Of a stretch of DNA of 5,452 nucleotides, positions 1 through 4,857 are shown in pieces. Each line of letters begins with the position of its first letter. Position 1 is the stretch's first letter. The notes beneath the pieces are model-generated. The model made no database searches, was not told the DNA's origin, and worked only from the letters and a program-made list of their open reading frames with translations. The position numbers were made by a program, and so were the translations under genes. The DNA lies in NCBI GenBank assembly GCA_041488235.1, contig JBGPOW010000284.1, positions 1 to 5,452 of the forward strand, in the 5' to 3' direction. The stretch is from DP-19 sp041488235 (GTDB lineage Bacteria > Desulfobacterota > Binatia > UTPRO1).

Positions 1-1
1 G

Positions 2-562
2 ATTCTGCACGCGGTCGTGCTCTCGGCCGGGTGCGTGCATCGTCCTATCGCGCCCGCTCCGCCGCATGACGTGCACGTCGTGACCGTACTGCCGCCGGCG
101 AACAGGACGGGCGACGGGCTGCCGATCGCCGGCACGTCGCTGCTGGAACGGTACGCGCTCCACACCGAGCGCTTCACCGTCGCCGACGCGCTCGCCGAGG
201 AGACAGCCTCGTTCTTGAGAGCGCGTGGGTATCGCGTCAGCGAGCCGGCAACCGTCGAAGGCGCTTTGCACGGTCGCGCGCCCGAGAGCGCCGAGGAGGC
301 GGCTCGCGTCGCCTCGGCGGCGCGGCTCGAGGGGTTCGTACTCTATCTCGAGATTCGGCGCTGGGAGGCCGACGCCGACACCCACCCGGCATTCGTCATC
401 GCCGGCGTGAGGGCAAGCCTGATCGACGCCGCGACCGGGCGAGAGGTGTGGAGCGTCCGCCAACCGGTGCATCCGGTCTCCACTCCGGGCGCGGTGACGT
501 TGGGCGCCGCGTACGAGATCGCGGTGCAGACCGTGGTCGCGGAGATGTTCACGTCGTGGTGA
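2..562 (+). CDS. Small periplasmic lipoprotein, PelC/LpoB/GNA1162-like fold (5' end cut off by window)
   Basis: The frame is open to the left edge and reads ILHAVVLSAGC before the mature part, which is the hydrophobic core and lipobox of a type II signal peptide. The GTG at 17 is therefore probably an internal Val and the true start lies outside the window. The cysteine at 32-34 would be lipidated; Ser rather than Leu at -3 is a slightly unusual lipobox. The mature part (about 176 residues) begins with a Pro-rich linker, then a strand VHVVTVLPPANRTG, a helix VADALAEETASFLRARGYRV, a strand pair around GFVLYLEIRRWEA, and DAATGREVW near the end. This order (VLPP.NRTG, then a helix ending in RGYxV, then DxxTGxxVW) recalls periplasmic lipoproteins of the PelC, LpoB and GNA1162/DUF799 type, which assist envelope assembly. 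That link is a pattern judgement, not a proven homology. The exact function is unknown. The next gene downstream is a murein-cutting lipoprotein, so an envelope role is plausible. Confidence 0.72.
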   Translation: MLHAVVLSAGCVHRPIAPAPPHDVHVVTVLPPANRTGDGLPIAGTSLLERYALHTERFTVADALAEETASFLRARGYRVSEPATVEGALHGRAPESAEEAARVASAARLEGFVLYLEIRRWEADADTHPAFVIAGVRASLIDAATGREVWSVRQPVHPVSTPGAVTLGAAYEIAVQTVVAEMFTSW

Positions 563-566
563 CGAC

Positions 567-594
567 GCGGTCATCGTGCGTGCAGCACGACCGC
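567..594 (+). terminator. Stem-loop just after the lipoprotein gene, possible terminator
   Basis: TCGTGC (574-579) pairs with GCACGA (585-590) around a 5-base loop, and the outer GCGG (567-570) pairs with CCGC (591-594) across a 3-base bulge. It begins 4 bases after the stop codon. A competing pairing exists: TCGTGCG (574-580) with CGCACGA (592-598). There is no T-run after it, so it is not a classical intrinsic terminator. It may instead protect the 3' end or act together with Rho. Confidence 0.35.
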
Positions 595-635
595 ACGAGC
601 CTTGCAGCCGCACCAGTGCGCCTCGTACCTCCGCC

Positions 636-689
636 CGCGTTTCTCGTACGTTCGGCCGCGAGCAATCGCGGTCGGGTCGACGTACCGCG
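636..689 (+). other. Extended hairpin with GCAA tetraloop (structured RNA candidate)
   Basis: The inner stem 653-661 pairs with 666-674 (CGGCCGCGA with TCGCGGTCG, one G-T wobble) and closes on the loop GCAA, a GNRA tetraloop. A 4-base bulge (675-678) separates it from an outer stem, GTACGT (646-651) with ACGTAC (680-685), extended by a T-G wobble (652/679). Beyond an internal loop, CGCG (636-639) can pair with CGCG (686-689). The GNRA loop is present only when the plus strand is transcribed, which favours an RNA element on that strand. No T-run follows. It could be part of the lipoprotein 3' UTR or a small RNA; no known RNA family was recognised. Confidence 0.4.
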
Positions 690-879
690 ACGGTTGCGTT
701 TGAGCGCGCCCATCGCACACAGCACTCGCCCAAGCCGCGCAAATCCGTTCCCAACGACGAAATCGTAGCGCGGCGATCGACCCATCATGGGAACAGCCAT
801 CCGAATAGCCCCGCCGCGCCCGGCGCCGGCGCGATGGCGTGATCGTTGCTGAAAGCCGCCGGCACCAAGGCGTTTTGTG

Positions 880-907
880 TTGCAATCGAGGACCTCGCAT
901 GTATAAC
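880..907 (+). promoter_or_regulatory. Sigma70-type promoter candidate with palindrome in the spacer
   Basis: TTGCAA (880-885; 4 of 6 to TTGACA), a 16-base spacer, and TATAAC (902-907; 5 of 6 to TATAAT). The spacer contains CGAGG-a-CCTCG (887-897), an 11-base imperfect palindrome that could be bound by a dimeric regulator sitting between the two boxes. Transcription would begin near 914, giving the transglycosylase gene a leader of roughly 218 bases. This is the best promoter match seen upstream of that gene, but it is a consensus match by eye only. Confidence 0.4.
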
Positions 908-1075
908 GACACCGTTTCGCGGTTGCTGGCCGTTGGGGTTGAGGAGGCGGTGTGGGTGTGGGCACGGCAGACGACTCACCAATCACAATCGCAGATCTCA
1001 TGACGCGCGTTGCTAAGACGTGTGCGCGCGTCTCTCCGTCCTCGACCGGCGGCATGTGCAGCATTCCCACGACGG

Positions 1076-1093
1076 CACCTCGCTCTCGAGGTG
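1076..1093 (+). other. Perfect 7-bp hairpin in the presumed transglycosylase leader
   Basis: CACCTCG (1076-1082) and CGAGGTG (1087-1093) are perfect inverted repeats around the tetraloop CTCT. It ends 25 bases before the ribosome binding site GAGAGG (1119-1124) of the transglycosylase gene. It reuses the CCTCG/CGAGG words of the palindrome at 887-897 in the opposite order, so a DNA-binding site is as possible as an RNA hairpin. No T-run follows, so a simple attenuator is unlikely. Confidence 0.35.
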
Positions 1094-1131
1094 AGACTTC
1101 CGTGTAGACCGCCAGACCGAGAGGTATTCGG

Positions 1132-2430
1132 ATGTTCGATGTCCAAAATCGATGGGGCGGCGCCGGACGAGCGGCGCCGGTAGCGTGGTTGGTGAGTGCG
1201 GCGCTGATCAGCGGTTGCTTCAACGCGAGTCCGAGCGTGAAGCAGGCGATGACGAGCGGCGCACCGGTGGCGACACAGACGACGTCGTCGTCGAGCGTCG
1301 CGCGCGGCCACATTCCCGATCTCGCCAGCGTCGCGCCGAGCATGCCGGCGGTCGTGGCGGCGATGCGCCCGAAGGCGGCGTCGTTCGACCTCGATAAGCC
1401 GGCGGTCCGCAGCAGCATCGCGACGTTCCAGAGCGAGCTCCACGATTTCTTCGACGGCGCGCTCGCGCGCAGCGCCAAGTACGTCCCGACGATGGCGGGA
1501 ATGCTCGCGCACGCCGGGCTGCCGGCGGAGCTCGCCTACCTGCCGCTCATCGAGAGCGGCTATCGTCCGCAAGCCGTCTCGCCCGCCGGCGCCGTCGGTC
1601 CGTGGCAGTTCATTCCCGAGACCGGGAAGAAATACGGCCTTCGCATCGACGCGATGGTCGACGAGCGCCGCGACCCGATCAAGTCGACGGAGGCGGCGGC
1701 GCAGTACCTGAAGGATCTGCACGAGATGTTCGGCGACTGGGAGCTGTCGCTTGCCGCCTACAACGGCGGCGAGAACCGCGTCGCCCGTATCCTCGCCGAC
1801 AAAGGCGCGCAAAACTTCTGGTCGATGCGCGATCGCGGCTACCTGCCCAGCGAGACGTCGCAGTACGTGCCGCGCTTTCTCGCCGCGGTCAGCATCGCGA
1901 AGGCGCCGCAGGTGTACGGCTTCGTCGCACCCGAGGATCTGCCGTACCACTTCGAGACGGTGAACGTGGATCGGCAGGTCTCGCTCTCGACCGCCGCCGG
2001 CTTGTGCGGCGTCTCCGCCTCGGAACTCGCGGACCTGAACCCGGCACTGCGCCGGGGGATCACGCCGAGCGGCTACGCGCTGCGTGTGCCGACCGGCGCC
2101 GCCGCACCGCTGCGCACCGCACTCGCCAGCTACGTCGAGCCGGCGCGCGCCACGCGGCAGATCGCACGCACGAGCCGCGGTACCGCGCGCGGCAGCATCT
2201 TCGCGAGAAGAGACCAGCGCCGCGAGGTCGCCGCGGCGCTGGTGCGCTCGGTGCGGACGTTCGGGTCGCGGAAAGCAGCGCGGCCGCTCGTGCGCGAAGC
2301 GGCGCGCGCCGCGACGGTCGATCGTGCGCGTCGCGAGGCGCGGCCGAGCGTGCGCGTCGCGCGCGCATGCGAGCCGTCGCCGTTCGCGAAGGCGCGCGCC
2401 AAGGCGCGGGCACGCCGTCGCTCGGGATGA
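1132..2430 (+). CDS. MltD-like lytic murein transglycosylase lipoprotein with basic C-terminal tail
   Basis: This 432-residue protein should cleave the MurNAc-GlcNAc bond of peptidoglycan, forming 1,6-anhydroMurNAc, at the periplasmic face of the outer membrane. Residues 1-28 form a lipoprotein signal peptide ending in ISG, with Cys29 as the lipidation site. The ATG is supported by GAGAGG at 1119-1124, 7 bases upstream. The SLT (GH23) domain spans about 110-265 with the expected motifs in order: IESGY with catalytic Glu141, GPWQF at 156-160, LAAYNGG at 207-213, and ETSQYVPRFLAA at 241-252. Residues about 275-322 (VNVDRQVSLSTAAGLCGVS, then LNPALRRGITP) match the segment that follows the catalytic domain in MltD-type enzymes and is LysM-like. 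Full LysM repeats, common in MltD, are absent. Residues 336-432 are Arg/Ala-rich (about 29 basic and 7 acidic residues by count), an unusual ending. Codon use stays G/C-ending throughout, so a frameshift is not obvious. Family assignment is secure; the exact MltD subgroup is less so. Confidence 0.93.
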   Translation: MFDVQNRWGGAGRAAPVAWLVSAALISGCFNASPSVKQAMTSGAPVATQTTSSSSVARGHIPDLASVAPSMPAVVAAMRPKAASFDLDKPAVRSSIATFQSELHDFFDGALARSAKYVPTMAGMLAHAGLPAELAYLPLIESGYRPQAVSPAGAVGPWQFIPETGKKYGLRIDAMVDERRDPIKSTEAAAQYLKDLHEMFGDWELSLAAYNGGENRVARILADKGAQNFWSMRDRGYLPSETSQYVPRFLAAVSIAKAPQVYGFVAPEDLPYHFETVNVDRQVSLSTAAGLCGVSASELADLNPALRRGITPSGYALRVPTGAAAPLRTALASYVEPARATRQIARTSRGTARGSIFARRDQRREVAAALVRSVRTFGSRKAARPLVREAARAATVDRARREARPSVRVARACEPSPFAKARAKARARRRSG

Positions 2431-2471
2431 GCGTCGGCGCGGCGCTGCGGGCTGATTGGATTCGCTGCGCT

Positions 2472-2500
2472 CGCGACAGGCGTCAGCGCCGGCGCGTTTT
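2472..2500 (+). terminator. Possible intrinsic terminator of the transglycosylase gene
   Basis: GGCG (2479-2482) pairs with CGCC (2487-2490) around the loop TCAG, and CGCG (2472-2475) pairs with CGCG (2493-2496) across a small internal loop (ACA against GG). TTTT (2497-2500) follows directly. It lies 42 bases after the transglycosylase stop and overlaps the last codons of the convergent pepA gene, a common arrangement for convergent genes. The stems are short and the T-run is only four bases. No equivalent signal was seen for the minus-strand pepA transcript. Confidence 0.35.
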
Positions 2501-4057
2501 GACGGCGAGCGGCGGCTTGCGGCGCGGTCGCGCGTGCGACGCGGCGCCGGCGATGCGCGGCGGCGCATCCGGCGGCGCCACGGCGAGCTCGGCGAGGTAA
2601 CGCAGCAGCGTTCGCACGCCGAAGCCGGTGCCGCCCTTCGGCGCGTACGGCAGGTCTTTGTCCGTGAAGGCCGGACCGGCGATGTCGACGTGGATCCACG
2701 GCCTGCCGTCGACGAACTCCTGCAGAAAGAGCGCCGCGGTGATGCTGCCGGCATTGCCGCCGCCGATGTTCTTCAGGTCCGCGACCGGGCTCTTGATGTC
2801 GTCGCGATACTCGGGGACGAGCGGCAGCTGCCAGAGCGGCTCGCCGGTCTCGCGCCCGAGCGCGACCAGCCGATCGACGATCGCCTGCTCGTTGCCGTAG
2901 ACGCCGGCGACCTGCGGCCCGAGCGCGACGATGCACGCGCCGGTGAGCGTCGCGAGATCGACGATGAGGTCGGGCTTCTCGGCGGCGGCGAGCGTCAATG
3001 CGTCGGCGAGAACGAGGCGCCCCTCGGCGTCGGTGTTCAGCACCTCGACGCTCTTGCCGTTGCGGAAGCGAATGACGTCACCGGGTTTTTGCGCCTTGCC
3101 GCCGGGCAGATTCTCGGTCGCGGGCACGAAGCCGTCGAGGTCGATCGCGAGCTGCATGCGTCCGGCCGCCGCCATCGTCGCGATCACGGCGGCACCGCCG
3201 GCCATGTCGGTCTTCATCGTCTCCATCGCCTTCGCGGGCTTCAGCGAGAGACCGCCCGAGTCGAACGTGATCCCCTTGCCGACGAGCGCGACGCGCCGCC
3301 GCGCGCCCGGTCCGCGGTAGCGCATGCGGATGAACCGCGGCTCCTCGTTGCTGCCGCGCGCGACCGCCAGCAACCCCGCGAGGCCCTCCTGCTCGATGCG
3401 CGCGCGATCCCACACTTCGACCTCGACGCCGGCGTCGGCGGCGAGGCGCTCGGCGGTCGCGGCGATGAAGGTCGGCGTCTTGACCGCGGCGGGCTCGTTC
3501 ACGAGATCGCGGACGGTGCCGACGGCGGCGACGGCGGTTGCGACGTTGCCGAGCCGCTGCTCGATCTCGCGCGCGGGCGGCGGCGCCGGCGTGACGACCG
3601 TCAGCTCGGCGACAGCCGACGGGTGCTCGGCATCCGACTTGTATTTGTCGAAGCGATAGCCGGCGAGGTCGAACCCCTCGGCGAGCGCGACGACGTGCTC
3701 GATGCTCGACGCCCGCCCGTCGACCGCGATCGCGACGCGCCTCGCGCCGTGGCGCTCCGCCGCCTGCCGCGCGCGCCCGGCGGCGCGCCGCCACGAATCG
3801 GGGTCGAGCGCCGCCGCGTCGCCGAGGCCGACGATGCAGAGCAGCCGACGCCGCGCGCCGGCGAGCGCGACGGTCACGACTTGCCCTTCACGGCCGCGGA
3901 AGCGCTCCGCAGTGAGCGCGCGGCGTACGGCGGCGCCGTCCGTGCCGCGCGCGACGGCGCGGAGCGCCGCGCCGCGCTCCTCGTTCGTCGCGAGCAACAC
4001 CCCGACCATCTCGGCCGCCGCGGACGCCGCGTCCCCGGCACGAACCCGAATCCTCAC
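2483..4057 (-). CDS. pepA: Leucyl aminopeptidase, M17 family (cytosol aminopeptidase)
   Basis: This 524-residue protein should remove N-terminal residues, preferably Leu, from peptides in the cytoplasm using two divalent metal ions; the family forms hexamers. The N-terminal M17 domain covers about residues 1-150 and the catalytic domain about 165-490. All active-site residues are present with the spacing of E. coli PepA: Lys261 and Asp266 in VGKGITFDSGG, Lys273 in LSLKP, Asp284 in MKTDMAGG, and Asp343, Glu345 and Arg347 in the signature NTDAEGRL (341-348). LATLTGA (368-374) and NIGGGNAGSITAALFL (430-445) are further family blocks. The start is GTG at 4055-4057, the first usable start after an in-frame stop. 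No clear Shine-Dalgarno precedes it, so translation may be coupled to the gene 33 bases upstream. Residues about 491-524 form a Pro/Arg-rich tail ending KTRRR, longer than in E. coli PepA (503 residues). It converges on the transglycosylase gene with a 52-base gap. Confidence 0.97.
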   Translation of the reverse strand: MRIRVRAGDAASAAAEMVGVLLATNEERGAALRAVARGTDGAAVRRALTAERFRGREGQVVTVALAGARRRLLCIVGLGDAAALDPDSWRRAAGRARQAAERHGARRVAIAVDGRASSIEHVVALAEGFDLAGYRFDKYKSDAEHPSAVAELTVVTPAPPPAREIEQRLGNVATAVAAVGTVRDLVNEPAAVKTPTFIAATAERLAADAGVEVEVWDRARIEQEGLAGLLAVARGSNEEPRFIRMRYRGPGARRRVALVGKGITFDSGGLSLKPAKAMETMKTDMAGGAAVIATMAAAGRMQLAIDLDGFVPATENLPGGKAQKPGDVIRFRNGKSVEVLNTDAEGRLVLADALTLAAAEKPDLIVDLATLTGACIVALGPQVAGVYGNEQAIVDRLVALGRETGEPLWQLPLVPEYRDDIKSPVADLKNIGGGNAGSITAALFLQEFVDGRPWIHVDIAGPAFTDKDLPYAPKGGTGFGVRTLLRYLAELAVAPPDAPPRIAGAASHARPRRKPPLAVKTRRR

Positions 4058-4090
4058 CGCGCTGTTTTGTAAAGGCTTCGCCGCCGCCGG

Positions 4091-4807
4091 TCAATTCACC
4101 TGCGGCCGCCGATACGCGCGCACGTAGAGCGGCGCCTCGACGCCGGCGACGAGCCGCGCGTCGTCGACCGGCGCCTGCGGCACCGTCCGCAGCGGCAGCT
4201 CGCCCGCCCAGACGGCGAGCGCGTAGTCTTCCTCGTCGTCGAGCGGCGGACCCGAGCGCGTCTTTACCGAAGCCTCCTCGAGCGGCAGCGCGAGGACGAG
4301 CGTCCCCTTCAGCTCCTGCGCGTACGGCTCACGCACGTGCGCCCAGCGGCCGGGAACGATGTGCTCGGTGATCGCGCGCAGCGCATCGCGCTTCTCGTCG
4401 ACGCTCTCGACGATGCGCGCACGCCCGAAGATCACGACCGAGCGGTAATTGATCGAGTGGTGAAAGGCCGAGCGGGCGAGGACGAGGCCGTCGATCAAGG
4501 TGACGGTCACGCAGACGTCGATGCCGCCGCCGACGGTTTGCAGCATCCGTCCAGCAGCGGAGCCGTGGAGGAGGAGCGTGTCGCCGTCGCGCCCGTAGGC
4601 GGTCGGGATCACCACCGGCGTCCCGTCGGCGACCCGGTCGTCGCGGACGCCCCGGTCGCCGCGAGCGACCCGGTCGGCGCGGCTCGCAAAGCCGACGTGG
4701 CAGACGAGCGCCTCGTCGAGGATGCGGTACATCGCGGCACGATCGTACGTACCCCGCTTCGGCAGGCGCTTCAGAGTGGTCCGGGCGGTCGGTGCGAGCG
4801 AGTCCAT
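4091..4807 (-). CDS. Pyridoxamine 5'-phosphate oxidase-like (NimA/COG3467-type) flavin-binding protein
   Basis: This 238-residue protein belongs to the FMN-binding split-barrel superfamily, in the group annotated as pyridoxamine 5'-phosphate oxidase-related or nitroimidazole resistance (NimA)-like. Blocks typical of the group are seen in order: RTTLKRLPKRGTYDR (9-23), ILDEALVCHVGF (29-40), PVVIPTAYGRDGDTLLLHGS (64-83), VTLIDGLVLARSAFHHSINY (102-121), ITEHIVPGRW (146-155), LVLALPLEEASVKTRSGPP (170-188) and DEEDYALAVWAGELPL (191-206). It is probably a soluble cytoplasmic FMN or F420/heme-type flavoprotein; the true substrate is unknown, and true PdxH activity should not be assumed. The start was set at ATG 4805-4807 because GAGAGG lies 5 bases upstream. 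An ATG 27 bases further up (4832-4834) lacks such a site and lies in the promoter region. Residues 42-59 are an unusual three-copy hexapeptide repeat. Neighbours are a divergent MocR regulator and downstream pepA. Confidence 0.9.
   Translation of the reverse strand: MDSLAPTARTTLKRLPKRGTYDRAAMYRILDEALVCHVGFASRADRVARGDRGVRDDRVADGTPVVIPTAYGRDGDTLLLHGSAAGRMLQTVGGGIDVCVTVTLIDGLVLARSAFHHSINYRSVVIFGRARIVESVDEKRDALRAITEHIVPGRWAHVREPYAQELKGTLVLALPLEEASVKTRSGPPLDDEEDYALAVWAGELPLRTVPQAPVDDARLVAGVEAPLYVRAYRRPQVN
4631..4684 (-). repeat. Three tandem 18-bp repeats inside the split-barrel gene
   Basis: On the plus strand, units begin at 4631, 4649 and 4667. Each starts GACCCGGTCG or GCCCCGGTCG, followed by a variable 8-base half (TCGCGGAC, CCGCGAGC, GCGCGGCT). 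The first ten bases of each unit are identical apart from one position in the middle copy. The period is a multiple of three. On the minus strand the units encode SRADRV, ARGDRG and VRDDRV (residues 42-59), so the reading frame is kept. They lie between the strand ending CHVGF and the strand beginning DGTPVVIPT, where related proteins as recalled have only a short turn. Confidence 0.8.
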
Positions 4808-4857
4808 TGACACCTCTCTTTTGTACTGATACATACTGTTGAGCGTGATAGTACACT
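4807..4857. promoter_or_regulatory. Divergent promoter and probable MocR operator
   Basis: On the plus strand TTGACA (4807-4812, a full -35 consensus) is followed after 17 bases by TACATA (4830-4835), preceded by TGA (4827-4829) as an extended -10 element. Transcription of the MocR gene would start near 4842. Two direct repeats TACTG (4824-4828 and 4834-4838) lie exactly 10 bases apart and flank or overlap the -10 box. TGTACT (4822-4827) and AGTACA (4850-4855) form an inverted repeat with a 22-base gap. MocR regulators such as GabR and PdxR are known to bind repeated sites in divergent promoters, so these are the natural operator candidates. The minus-strand promoter for the oxidase-like gene must overlap this region, but no single -35/-10 pair stands out. 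Confidence 0.6.
4813..4818 (-). promoter_or_regulatory. Ribosome binding site fixing the start of the split-barrel gene
   Basis: CCTCTC on the plus strand reads GAGAGG on the coding strand, 5 bases before the ATG at 4805-4807. It decides for this start over the in-frame ATG at 4832-4834, because in the longer form the site would fall inside the coding sequence. Confidence 0.7.

Larger units (their letters stand above)
563..1131. other. Long intergenic region without a convincing gene
   Basis: About 570 bases separate the lipoprotein stop from the transglycosylase start. Open frames here on either strand give Arg/Pro/Ala-rich translations with no recognisable motif, and look like GC-driven shadows. 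What can be seen: stem-loops at 567-594 and 636-689, a palindrome CCCAT-c-ATGGG at 781-791, a GC-rich inverted repeat 815-833 (CGCGCC with GGCGCG, 7-base loop), a promoter candidate at 880-907, a G-rich tract at 935-962 and a hairpin at 1076-1093. Base composition from about 840 to 1010 is visibly less GC-rich than the coding DNA, as expected for regulatory DNA. Confidence 0.6.

Noticed and set aside
17..19. GTG at 17 as the true start of the first gene
   Set aside because: It would leave only five residues before the lipidated cysteine, too short for a signal peptide, while the frame stays open with hydrophobic residues to the window edge.
815..833. GC-only inverted repeat CGCGCC/GGCGCG as a terminator
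   Set aside because: It is made only of G and C in a G/C-rich stretch, with several equivalent registers, no T-run, and no gene ending nearby.
1117..1131. CCGA/TCGG pairing around the transglycosylase ribosome binding site as a translational switch
   Set aside because: It is only four base pairs, expected often by chance at this GC content, with no supporting structure around it.
549..1478. 309-codon minus-strand frame covering the gene-poor region as a hidden gene
   Set aside because: It overlaps the transglycosylase signal peptide and SLT gene start in antisense, shows no family motif, and has shadow-like composition.
976..2754. 592-codon open frame on the minus strand across the transglycosylase gene
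   Set aside because: It is antisense to a clear SLT-domain gene and to the end of pepA, is Arg/Ala-rich with no family motif, and is explained by the scarcity of stop codons in GC-rich DNA.
2456..4072. 538-codon open frame on the plus strand across pepA
   Set aside because: It is the antisense shadow of pepA, whose full catalytic residue set is on the minus strand. The translation has only low-complexity Arg/Asp/Gly sequence.
4805..4834. Upstream ATG (4832-4834) as start of the split-barrel gene
   Set aside because: It would add MYQYKREVS, has no ribosome binding site, lies in the -10/operator region, and would put the good GAGAGG site inside the coding sequence.
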